Assembly: GCF_019112525.1 (NCBI RefSeq)
Contig: NZ_CP077800.1
Coordinates: 496,001-560,000, forward strand
Direction of reading: 5' to 3'
From: Modestobacter sp. L9-4
GTDB taxonomy: Bacteria; Actinomycetota; Actinomycetes; Mycobacteriales; Geodermatophilaceae
Length of the DNA stretch: 64,000 nt
Below, in pieces: positions 1 through 6,623 of the stretch; position 1 is the first letter of the stretch, and each line of letters begins with the position of its first letter. The position numbers and the translations under genes are program-made. A model generated the notes under the pieces. It was not told the origin of the DNA, searched no databases, and saw only the letters and a list, made by a program, of their open reading frames with translations.

Positions 1-178
1 TCGGCCACCGGGTGAACGTCACCGGCCGGTGCGCCACGTGCGGCAGCAGCACCGGCGCGATCCGCACGTAGTAGTCGATGACCTGCGCCTTGGTGAACCC
101 GACCTCGGGGAACAGCACCTTGTCCAGGTTGGACACCTTAAGCTCGCGGCCCTCGATGTGCACCCGCTGGCGGCTCAA
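1..178 (-). CDS. ligD: LigD polymerase-domain protein, 5' part only (runs off left edge)
   Basis: The visible 59 codons read LSRQRVHIEGRELKVSNLD followed by KVLFPEVGFTKAQVIDYYVR, the conserved N-terminus of the LigD primase-polymerase (AEP/PolDom) module that fills and extends ends in bacterial NHEJ. The start is a TTG at 178 whose last two bases are the first two of the TGA stop of the upstream ligase gene (TTGA overlap), so the two are translationally coupled. In mycobacterial LigD this module is fused in front of phosphoesterase and ligase domains. Here it is a separate protein placed last in the ku operon. The rest of the gene lies outside the window, so its length and catalytic aspartates cannot be checked. 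Confidence 0.9.
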   Translation of the reverse strand, partial: MSRQRVHIEGRELKVSNLDKVLFPEVGFTKAQVIDYYVRIAPVLLPHVAHRPVTFTRWP

Positions 179-1638
179 GGCTCCGCCACGACGTCGTCCG
201 GGTCGAGGTCGTCGCGCAGGCCGCGCCAGGAGGGGTGCCGCAGCCGGCCCTCGCGGGTCCACTCCCCGAACGCCACCTCCCCGACCAGGGTCGGCTCCAC
301 CCAGTGCGCGTCCCGGGTGACCTCGCGCGGCAGCGCGTCGGCGAACGGGGACGCCGCCCGCGCGGTGAGCAGCGGCGCCAGGTCGGCCAGCGCCCGCGCG
401 GTGAACCCGGTGCCCACGTGCCCGGCGAACACCAGCCGGCCGTCGTCGTCGTGCACGCCCAGCAGCAGCGAGCCGATGCCGCCCGCGCGCCGTCCGGCGC
501 CCGGTCGCCAGCCGCCGACGACGACCGACTGGGTGCGCAGGTTCTTCACCTTCCGCCAGTCCGGTCCGCGCCCGCCCGGCCGGTAGGTCGAGTCCAGCCG
601 CTTGGCGACCACGCCCTCCAGCCCGTTCTCGACGCTGGCCGCCTGCACCTGGTCGCCGTTGCCGACGAACCACGGGGTGGTGGTCCAGCGGTCGCTCGCC
701 AGGCCCAGGGCGTCGAGCCGTTCCCGCCGCTGCGTGTAGGTGAGCCCGAGCAGGCTCTCGCCGTCCAGGGCGAGCAGGTCGAACACGAGGTAGCTGACCG
801 GTGCTGCGGCGGCCATCCGGGCCACCTCGGGCCCGGTGCGGTGCATCCGGCCCTGCAGCAGCCCGAAGTCCGGGCGCCCGCGGTCGTCCAGCGCCACCAC
901 CTCGCCGTCGAGGACGGCGTCCCGCCCGGCCAGCGCCGCCGGGAGGGCGTGCAGCTCGGGGTAGGTGGCTGTGACGTCGTTGCCGCTGCGCGCCCGCAGC
1001 CGGACGCGGCCTGACCGCACGTGCGCCAGCGCCCGGACGCCGTCCCACTTGAACTCGTAGCCCCAACGCGGGTCGTCGGCGCCCGGCAGCTCACCGATCG
1101 CGGCGAGCATGGGGGCGAGGTCCTCGGCCACCCCGGCCACCGGCGCCTCGGTCACCGGGTCGGGGTCGAGCCGGCGCAGGTTCCAGGTGCCGTCGGGCAG
1201 CCGGAACAGCCGGTAGCGCCCGGTCAGCCGGGAGCCGTCGAAGGCGACGGTGACGTGGGCGTCGGTCCACTTCTCGGTCGCGTAGCGGCCGGCGTCCCAG
1301 ATGGTCGACACCCCGCCGCCGTACTCGCCGGCGGCGATGGTGCCGGAGAAGGAGGCGTACTCCAGCGGGTGGTCCTCGGTCGGGACGGCGAGCCGGTTGA
1401 GCCCGGGCTCCAGCGGCGGGCCCTTGGGCACCGCCCAGCTCCGCAGCACCCCGCCGCGCTCCAGCCGCAGGTCCCAGTGCACGCGCTCACCGGTGCGCCC
1501 GCGCGGCGTGTGGTGCTCGTGGACGACGAACGTGTCGTCCTCGCCCTGCGGCAGCGGCTGCCCGGCCGGCGGGACCGGCTCGGCGGTGCGGGCCGGGTCG
1601 CGCCGGGCGCGGTAGGTGGCCAGTGGGTCGGCGGCCAC
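175..1638 (-). CDS. ligD: ATP-dependent DNA ligase LigD (phosphoesterase + ligase domains)
   Basis: 487 aa. Residues about 30-160 form the LigD 3'-phosphoesterase domain (FVVHEHHTPRG, HWDLRLERGGVLRSWAVPKG, EYGGG). Residues about 175-487 form an ATP-dependent ligase: the motif I nucleotidyl lysine is K197 in EFKWDGVRA, followed by LDGEVVALDD, EGVVAKR and DWRKVKN, then the OB fold. It would trim and seal ends held by Ku in non-homologous end joining. The GTG start at 1638 lies 4 nt after the ku stop codon. The polymerase domain found in full-length LigD is missing from this protein and is encoded by the next, overlapping gene. Family assignment is firm; the split layout is read directly from the sequence. 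Confidence 0.93.
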   Translation of the reverse strand: MAADPLATYRARRDPARTAEPVPPAGQPLPQGEDDTFVVHEHHTPRGRTGERVHWDLRLERGGVLRSWAVPKGPPLEPGLNRLAVPTEDHPLEYASFSGTIAAGEYGGGVSTIWDAGRYATEKWTDAHVTVAFDGSRLTGRYRLFRLPDGTWNLRRLDPDPVTEAPVAGVAEDLAPMLAAIGELPGADDPRWGYEFKWDGVRALAHVRSGRVRLRARSGNDVTATYPELHALPAALAGRDAVLDGEVVALDDRGRPDFGLLQGRMHRTGPEVARMAAAAPVSYLVFDLLALDGESLLGLTYTQRRERLDALGLASDRWTTTPWFVGNGDQVQAASVENGLEGVVAKRLDSTYRPGGRGPDWRKVKNLRTQSVVVGGWRPGAGRRAGGIGSLLLGVHDDDGRLVFAGHVGTGFTARALADLAPLLTARAASPFADALPREVTRDAHWVEPTLVGEVAFGEWTREGRLRHPSWRGLRDDLDPDDVVAEP

Positions 1639-1642
1639 CGGG

Positions 1643-2644
1643 TCAGGCCGTCTTGCGGGCCCGGGGCGCGCGCTTGGCCGGCTTCGCGGGCTCCTCGGCC
1701 GGTCCGGTCGCCGCGGCGGCCTTCTTCGCCGGAGCGCGCTTCGCCGGTGCCTTGGCCGGTGCTGCCTTCTTCGCGGCTGCCTTCTTCGCGGGCGCGCGCT
1801 TCGCCGGCTTCGCCGTCGCGTCGTCGTCCGAGTCGTCCGCTGCCTCGTCGGCTGCGGCCTTCGGGGCCGTGCCGCCGGCGCGCTCGACGCTGCGGCGCAG
1901 CGCGCTCATCAGGTCGACCACGGCGCCGCCGCCGGTGTCGGCGGTCTCGGGGGCGGCCTGCACCTCACCGCCGGTCTGCTTGGCCTCCAGCAGCGCCTGC
2001 ATGGCCGCGCGGTAGTCGTCGGTGAAGGCGGTGGGGTCGAAGTCGCCGGCCATGGTGGAGATCAGCGACTCGGCCATCGCCAGCTCCTGCGGGCGGACGG
2101 TGACCTCGTCGTCGAGGAAGGCGAAGCCGGGACGGCGGATCTCGTCGGGCCAGCGCATGGTGTGCAGCACCAGCACCCCGTCGAGCACGCGCAGCGCGGC
2201 CAGCGACTCGCGCTGCCGGATCGCGATCTTGGTGATCGCCACCTGGCCGGCGTTCTCCAGCGCGGTGCGTAGCAGCACGTAGGGCCGCGTCGCGACACCG
2301 TCGGGCTCGAGGTAGTAGGTCTTCTCGAAGTGGATCGGGTCGATCTGCGCCTGGTCGACGAACTGCAGGACCTCGATCTCCCGGGTGGTCACCAGCGGCA
2401 GCTCGTCGAAGTCCTCGTCGGTCAGCACGACCAGCTGACCGTCGGGCAGCTCGTAGCCCTTGGCGATGTCGTTGAACTCGACCGTCTCGCCGTCGACGGA
2501 GCAGACGCGCTGGTACTTGACCCGCCCGCCGTCGGTCTTGTGCACCTGGTGGAAGCGGATGTCGTGGTCCTCGGTGGCCGAGTACAGCTTCACCGCGATG
2601 GAGACCAGGCCGAAGGAGACCGCACCACGCCAGATCGACCGCAT
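1643..2644 (-). CDS. ku: Ku-type DNA end-binding protein (NHEJ)
   Basis: 333 aa from ATG 2644 (MRSIWRGAVSFGLVSIAVKL), the usual bacterial Ku start, with GGGAGG about 6 nt upstream; an in-frame codon 11 residues further up is less likely. The Ku core beta-barrel covers residues 1 to about 255 and contains HKTDGGRVKYQRVC and FEKTYYLEPD. The tail, about residues 260-333, is Lys/Ala/Pro rich with repeated PAKKAAAKK and PAKRAP blocks, a basic extension common in actinobacterial Ku and thought to assist DNA binding or sliding. The homodimer binds broken ends and recruits LigD. It is the first gene of the ku-ligD-pol operon; spacing to ligD is 4 nt. Confidence 0.96.
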   Translation of the reverse strand: MRSIWRGAVSFGLVSIAVKLYSATEDHDIRFHQVHKTDGGRVKYQRVCSVDGETVEFNDIAKGYELPDGQLVVLTDEDFDELPLVTTREIEVLQFVDQAQIDPIHFEKTYYLEPDGVATRPYVLLRTALENAGQVAITKIAIRQRESLAALRVLDGVLVLHTMRWPDEIRRPGFAFLDDEVTVRPQELAMAESLISTMAGDFDPTAFTDDYRAAMQALLEAKQTGGEVQAAPETADTGGGAVVDLMSALRRSVERAGGTAPKAAADEAADDSDDDATAKPAKRAPAKKAAAKKAAPAKAPAKRAPAKKAAAATGPAEEPAKPAKRAPRARKTA

Positions 2645-2690
2645 GCCCGGCCTCCCGTCCTCAGGGCCCCACGGCACCCGACAAGATCAC

Positions 2691-2719
2691 AGGATAGGTG
2701 CGGCGGGGCCCGTCCGGCA
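2691..2719 (-). promoter_or_regulatory. Possible ku operon promoter
   Basis: On the minus strand TATCCT (2696-2691) is a fair -10 about 47 nt upstream of the ku ATG, with TGCCGG 17 nt before it as a weak -35. Only the -10 is convincing. Confidence 0.3.
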
Positions 2720-2775
2720 TGCTGGAACGGTCACGCTGCGCAGTGGACCACCCGGAGGGGTGACCGGCCCGCCCT

Positions 2776-2812
2776 GCGTGCCCAGCGCCGACAGCGCCGG
2801 CGGTGGGCACGC
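2776..2812 (-). terminator. Terminator after the DUF1360 gene
   Basis: A 15-nt arm at 2776-2790 pairs with 2798-2812 (one mismatch, 7-nt loop). It lies 16 nt past the stop of the DUF1360 gene and isolates it from ku. There is no U-tract, as is usual in this GC range. Confidence 0.7.
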
Positions 2813-2827
2813 AGCGTCACCGGTGGG

Positions 2828-3388
2828 TCAGTCGTCGTCCCCGCCGGACATCGCCTGCTGCTGCAGCGAGTCGTAAGCGAACTGCCCGACGTCGGCCACC
2901 GCGACCATCGTCATCGTCAGCGCCGCCAGCCGGGTCGCCTTCGGCACCGTCGCGTAGCCGAACACCAGCGCCGTCGCCACCCACTGGGCCAGGCAGAACG
3001 GGCAGGTGACGAGCTCGCCGATCGCGTGCTTGACGCCCCCGTGCTCACGGATGCCCTCGGCGATCTCCGCCTCGCCGGACTGCCCCTGGAAGCTGGTGAA
3101 CGGCGCGCGCAGCGGGCTGGTGACCGGGTCCTTGGCGATCGTGCGGGCGATCCGGAAGGTCGCCGCGGTCAGCAGGACGGCGTCGCCCAGCGGGATGCGG
3201 GTGGGCAGCTCGCGGCCGGAGGCCCGCACCGCGGCAGCGCCGGCGGCCGTGAGGGTGAGGTAGGTGCCCATCGCGCCGAGCAGGCCGCCGAGCGGGCGGT
3301 CCTCGTCCGGGGAGTACTCGTGCTTCTGCACCTTCGCCCACCGCCGCACCGGTGACGTCAGCCGCTGGACCTCGTCCGTGATCGCCAT
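2828..3388 (-). CDS. DUF1360 membrane protein
   Basis: 186 aa. The signature is VTCPFCLAQWVA (about residues 125-136), typical of DUF1360 proteins, which are small membrane proteins of unknown function first noted as spore-associated in Bacillus. Hydrophobic stretches are at about residues 37-55 (GAMGTYLTLTAAGAAAV), 67-80, 128-147 and 150-168. The two cysteines of CPFC could bind metal or form a disulfide. The ATG lies about 3 nt from the predicted start of a SigF-type promoter, so the mRNA would be nearly leaderless and the gene probably belongs to the general stress regulon. It stands alone, divergent from the DUF5709 gene. Confidence 0.8.
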   Translation of the reverse strand: MAITDEVQRLTSPVRRWAKVQKHEYSPDEDRPLGGLLGAMGTYLTLTAAGAAAVRASGRELPTRIPLGDAVLLTAATFRIARTIAKDPVTSPLRAPFTSFQGQSGEAEIAEGIREHGGVKHAIGELVTCPFCLAQWVATALVFGYATVPKATRLAALTMTMVAVADVGQFAYDSLQQQAMSGGDDD

Positions 3389-3397
3389 GCCCGGCCG

Positions 3398-3422
3398 GTA
3401 CCCGGCGTGCCGCCGGCCATGC
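3398..3422 (-). promoter_or_regulatory. SigF/SigB-type promoter for the DUF1360 gene
   Basis: Minus strand GCAT (3422-3419), 15-nt spacer, GGGTAC (3403-3398). This fits the actinobacterial SigF/SigB consensus GNNT-N14-16-GGGTAY. Its -10 lies 9 nt before the DUF1360 ATG. Confidence 0.5.
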
Positions 3423-3446
3423 CGCCGTCGGCCCGAGACGTGGGAC

Positions 3447-3471
3447 GCATGGCGGCAGGGCGCCCGGGTAG
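3447..3471 (+). promoter_or_regulatory. SigF/SigB-type promoter for the DUF5709 gene
   Basis: GCAT (3447-3450), 15-nt spacer, GGGTAG (3466-3471), in divergent orientation to the similar promoter at 3398-3422. It lies about 95 nt upstream of the DUF5709 ATG. Confidence 0.4.
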
Positions 3472-3566
3472 GGGTCGCTCACGACGCCGGTCACCCGACC
3501 GGCTCCCCCGTCCTCCTGGACGGACGAGCGCGCCCGCCCCCGGGCGCGCAGAACGGAGGCACCGCC

Positions 3567-4118
3567 ATGACCGCATCGAACGACGAGACCCCGGTCGACC
3601 AGGCCGCGATCGACCAGGCCGCACGTGACGGGGCCCTGAACGACGCCGACTTCCCCGACGACGAGCGCGGCGAGACCGGCGCCCGGGACGGCGTCACCGG
3701 CTACGTGGGCCCCGAGGGCCAGACCGCCCGGGACATCTCCTACGAGGACGACGGCGTCCCCGACATCGCCGACGACGACCTGCAGACCGCCGCCCGCGCC
3801 GAGGACCCGCAGTTCGAGCCGGTCCCCGGCGAGCGGGCCAACGCCACCGTCGACTTCGGGACGACCGCCCGCGAGCAGGCCGAGGGCGAGTCGCTGTCGG
3901 CCCGACTCGAGCGCGAGGTGCCCGACGACGCCGCCGACGTCCGCCCGGCCGAGGACCCCGACCGGGCCTTCGCCCAGCTCGACGAGGACGAGGACACCGA
4001 CGCCCTCAGCGACTCCGGCACCAACCGCACCGGTGACGACGTCGAGGCCTTCGCCGACGCCCGCTCCGGCGGCGAGGGTCCCGAGGAGAGCGCCGTCCAC
4101 GTCATCGAGAACACCTGA
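3567..4118 (+). CDS. DUF5709-like acidic protein
   Basis: 183 aa, start ATG 3567 with GGAGG at 3555-3559 (7 nt spacing). Very acidic (many D/E), no membrane segment, no signal peptide, and predicted largely disordered. The segment TAREQAEGESLSARLEREVPD matches the conserved core of DUF5709 (actinobacterial proteins of unknown function with EGESLDQRLAEEEPD-like motifs). No enzymatic motif is visible. Together with the SigF-type promoter, composition suggests a stress-induced hydrophilin-like protein, but that is inference. A 14-bp hairpin terminator follows. Confidence 0.7.
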   Translation: MTASNDETPVDQAAIDQAARDGALNDADFPDDERGETGARDGVTGYVGPEGQTARDISYEDDGVPDIADDDLQTAARAEDPQFEPVPGERANATVDFGTTAREQAEGESLSARLEREVPDDAADVRPAEDPDRAFAQLDEDEDTDALSDSGTNRTGDDVEAFADARSGGEGPEESAVHVIENT

Positions 4119-4132
4119 CCCCACCTGTGTGT

Positions 4133-4165
4133 CCAGGACCCGGGCGACCCCCGCCCGGGTCCTGG
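4133..4165 (+). terminator. Terminator after the DUF5709 gene
   Basis: CCAGGACCCGGGCG (4133-4146) pairs perfectly with 4152-4165 over a 5-nt loop, 14 nt after the stop codon. Confidence 0.8.
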
Positions 4166-4362
4166 AGTGGTGCGGCGATCATGGCCCGACTAGGTTGGGC
4201 GCCACGGTTGAGCAGCCAGCCGCTGCCTGCCCGGCCCCCGGGCAGGTCGTGCCCGGAACCTCGATGCCCCGAGGCCACGCCCCGCCCGGAACCAGTCCAG
4301 CAGTACATTGACCCGGCGAAGGCATGCCCGTGGGGCATCGCCGCTGAGAGGAGCTGCAGTCC
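4166..4362 (+). promoter_or_regulatory. Leader and promoter region of the STAS gene
   Basis: Contains TAGGTT (4191-4196), a plausible -10 with only a weak -35, and TACATT (4303-4308) as an alternative. A short hairpin ATGCCC/GGGCAT lies at about 4324-4337. GAGAGGAG at 4346-4353 is the ribosome-binding site for the GTG at 4363. Confidence 0.3.
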
Positions 4363-4761
4363 GTGACCTCATCCGACTCACCCGCCGAGGGCTCGCGCGA
4401 CGTGTCGGCCCCGGCTGACTCGAACGAAGCGCCCTTCGACGACGTGATCACGCTGTCGACGTCCACCGACGACGACGGCACGGTCACCGTGACCGTCGTC
4501 GGCGAGGTCGACACGTTCACCGCCCCCGTACTCCGGGCGTCCCTGGACACCCAGCTCGAGCAGCAGCCCACCGCGCTGGTGATCGACCTGTGCGGCGTCC
4601 AGTTCCTCGGCTCGGCCGGTCTGGCCGTGCTCGTGGAGACCCAGAAGTCGGCGCGCTCCCGCGACGTCGGTCTGCGGCTGGTGGCCAACACCCGCGCCGT
4701 GACCCGCCCGCTGGAGGTCACCGGCCTGATCGACCTGTTCACGATCGCCGAGAAGGCCTGA
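4363..4761 (+). CDS. STAS-domain anti-sigma factor antagonist (RsbV/SpoIIAA type)
   Basis: 132 aa, GTG start preceded by GAGAGGAG. Residues about 28-130 form one STAS domain: TVTVVGEVDTFTAPVLRASL, then ALVIDLCGVQFLGSAGLAVL with a Ser (LGSAGL) at the position that partner RsbW-type kinases phosphorylate, then a C-terminal helix. The 30-residue N-terminus is Ser/Asp rich. By family, the unphosphorylated form binds the anti-sigma factor and frees the sigma factor. An RsbW homologue and SigF lie 1.4 kb downstream on the same strand, separated only by the oppositely oriented topoisomerase gene, so this is the likely partner. The pairing is not proven. Confidence 0.88.
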   Translation: MTSSDSPAEGSRDVSAPADSNEAPFDDVITLSTSTDDDGTVTVTVVGEVDTFTAPVLRASLDTQLEQQPTALVIDLCGVQFLGSAGLAVLVETQKSARSRDVGLRLVANTRAVTRPLEVTGLIDLFTIAEKA

Positions 4762-4800
4762 CCGACCGGCACAGCACCCCCGGGGCCATCGGCCCCAGAC

Positions 4801-4840
4801 ACGACGACGGCGCCCCACCTCGGTGGGGCGCCGTCGTCGT
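4801..4840. terminator. Bidirectional terminator between STAS and topoisomerase IB genes
   Basis: A perfect 19-bp inverted repeat: arms 4801-4819 and 4822-4840 around a 2-nt centre. It lies 40 nt after the STAS stop and 32 nt from the convergent topoisomerase stop, so it can serve both. Confidence 0.9.
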
Positions 4841-4871
4841 CTCGGCCCGTCGTGGGCGACGGGGTCCTCCC

Positions 4872-5879
4872 TCAGGGGGTGAGCATCGCGCAGACGGCGG
4901 CCTCGATCGTGCGCTGGGCGGTGCGGTCGTCGGGGGCCTGCGCGGCCTCGGCCAGCGCGTCCGCGACGGACTCCCCGTGCTCCCACCGGTCGACCACCCG
5001 CGGGTCCACGTAGCTGTTCTTCGCCACCGTCGGGGTGTTGCCCAGCTGCTCGCTGACCCGCACGTAGGCCTGCTTGACCACCTTGTTGCGGGCGGTCTTG
5101 CCCGCCGGCTTCGGCTGCTCGGCCAGCGTGGCCGCCATCAGCACGGTGGCGCTCCAGGTGCGGAAGTCCTTGGCGGTGATCTCCGCGCCGCTGATCTCCT
5201 TGAGGTAGGCGTTGATCTCGTCGCTGGTGATGTCGTGCCAGCTGCCGTCCTCGAGCGGGTAGCCCAGCAGCTCCTCGCCCTGGTCGGCGGGGCGCTCCAG
5301 CAGCGCCCGGACGACGGTGGCGGTGGGCCGGTCCAGCAGCTCGACCTCACGCTCGATGCCGTGCTTGGCCCGGTAGTGGAAGAAGACCCGCTCGCCGCGG
5401 ACCGAGACGTGCTCGCGGCGCAGCGTGGCCAGCCCGTAGGTGTGGTTGTCCTCGGCGTACTGCTCGCTGCCGATCCGGAAGGCGCCCAGGTCCAACAGCC
5501 GCACCGCGCAGGCCAGCACGCGGTCCCGGTTGAGCCCGCGGGTGCGCAGCGCGGCGACCACCGCGTCCCGGACGTCGGGCAGCTCGCGGGAGATCTCCAG
5601 CACCCGCTCGTGCTTGGCGGCGTCCCGCTTGACCCGCCACTCGTCGTGGTAGCGGTACTGCCGCCGGCCCGCGGCGTCGGTGCCGACGGCCTGGATGTGG
5701 CCGTTGGGCCAGGGGCAGATCCAGACGTCCTTCCAGGCCGGCGGGATGGCCAGCGACCGGAGCCGGTCCAGCCGCTCGTCACGGATCAGGACGCCGTCGG
5801 AGTCGTAGTAGGCGAAGCTGCGCCCGGCGCGCCGCCTGGTCCAGCCCTTGGCGTGCACGTCACTGCGGCGGAGTCTCAC
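4872..5879 (-). CDS. DNA topoisomerase IB (poxvirus/eukaryote-like)
   Basis: 335 aa from GTG 5879 (VRLRRSDVHAKG), matching the usual bacterial topoisomerase IB start MRLRRSD; the open frame continues 39 codons upstream without homology. N-terminal DNA-binding region: GRSFAYYDSDGVLI, IPPAWKDVWICPWPNGHIQA, RQYRYHDEWR. Catalytic region: AFRIGSEQYAEDN, HDITSDEINAYLKEISGAEI, AKDFRTWSATVLMA, and the nucleophile Tyr about residue 290 in TVAKNSYVDPRVVDRW. It relaxes supercoils by reversible 3'-phosphotyrosyl cleavage. It sits alone and convergent to the STAS gene, interrupting the otherwise collinear STAS-rsbW-sigF order. Confidence 0.93.
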   Translation of the reverse strand: MRLRRSDVHAKGWTRRRAGRSFAYYDSDGVLIRDERLDRLRSLAIPPAWKDVWICPWPNGHIQAVGTDAAGRRQYRYHDEWRVKRDAAKHERVLEISRELPDVRDAVVAALRTRGLNRDRVLACAVRLLDLGAFRIGSEQYAEDNHTYGLATLRREHVSVRGERVFFHYRAKHGIEREVELLDRPTATVVRALLERPADQGEELLGYPLEDGSWHDITSDEINAYLKEISGAEITAKDFRTWSATVLMAATLAEQPKPAGKTARNKVVKQAYVRVSEQLGNTPTVAKNSYVDPRVVDRWEHGESVADALAEAAQAPDDRTAQRTIEAAVCAMLTP

Positions 5880-5971
5880 CCCGGTCAGGTGGGCACGACC
5901 GGGTCGCCTCAAACACGGAGGGGTCGCGAGTCGCCCGTTCGGGCCACCACCGACCGGAACCGGCGGGACTC

Positions 5972-5996
5972 GTTTCGCCCTCCGGGCCGTGGGCAT
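5972..5996 (+). promoter_or_regulatory. SigF-type promoter of the rsbW-sigF operon
   Basis: GTTT (5972-5975), 15-nt spacer, GGGCAT (5991-5996): one mismatch from the mycobacterial SigF consensus GTTT-N15-GGGTAT. It would make SigF autoregulatory, with a 5' UTR of about 160 nt before the rsbW ATG at 6165. Confidence 0.5.
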
Positions 5997-6164
5997 GACA
6001 GGCTGTCGGAGCAGCTACCGTCGACGTCGCCGGGCCCGGCCCGGGCGCCGTCCGCGGGGCTGCTGTCCTGCGCGCGCCCCGAGCCGGTGTCGCGGCGGGT
6101 GCACCAGGAAGGACCGCCGCTCTCCCGACCGGGAGCACGGGGACGACGAAGGAGCGAACGACGC

Positions 6165-6623
6165 ATGGTCGACACGACGGCTGCCGCCACCGGCGAGCGG
6201 CGCCCCGAGCGGCTGGAACTGCGGGTCCCCACCTCGCCGACCCAGCTGCCCGCGGTGCGCGCGATGGCCGGTGACCTCGCGATGCGGATGGACTTCGACC
6301 TCGACGCGGTGGAGGACCTGCGCCTGGCGGTGGACGAGGCCTGCGCCACGCTGTCCTCGGTCGCCCTCGGCGACTCCCCGCTGACCGTGGTCTTCGAGGC
6401 CTTCCGCGAGGGTCTGCGCATCGACGCCTGGGTGCCCACCGAGCCCGGCGTCGACGTCCCGCGCGACGGCTTCGGCTGGGCGGTGCTGCACACCCTGGTC
6501 GACACCGTCGAGGCCGGCCCCAGCACCCAGGCCACCGTCGTGGCCGGCGACGGCTCCGGCAGCGCGGTGGCCCGCATCGCGCTGGTGAAGAAGCTGCGCC
6601 AGTACGCGTCGGTCGCACTGTGA
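6165..6623 (+). CDS. rsbW: RsbW/UsfX-type anti-sigma factor (HATPase)
   Basis: 152 aa, ATG 6165 with GAAGGAG at 6148-6154. One HATPase_c-like domain: LELRVPTSPTQLPAVRAMAGDLA at the N-terminus, then FDLDAVEDLRLAVDEACATL, which corresponds to the N-box helix of GHKL kinases (commonly DEACTNA; here DEACATL lacks the usual Asn, which may weaken ATP/Mg binding). The glycine-rich loop is poorly defined. By context it binds and inhibits SigF, encoded by the next gene with a 4-nt GTGA overlap, and is switched off by a STAS antagonist. The N-box change is visible; loss of kinase activity is speculation. Confidence 0.88.
   Translation: MVDTTAAATGERRPERLELRVPTSPTQLPAVRAMAGDLAMRMDFDLDAVEDLRLAVDEACATLSSVALGDSPLTVVFEAFREGLRIDAWVPTEPGVDVPRDGFGWAVLHTLVDTVEAGPSTQATVVAGDGSGSAVARIALVKKLRQYASVAL

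Noticed and set aside
4590-6163. Long open frame on the plus strand across the topoisomerase IB gene (677 codons including rsbW)
   Set aside because: High-GC antisense shadow: it runs through an intact topoisomerase on the other strand, has Arg/Gly/Pro-rich composition and no ribosome-binding site; only its last 152 codons are the real rsbW.
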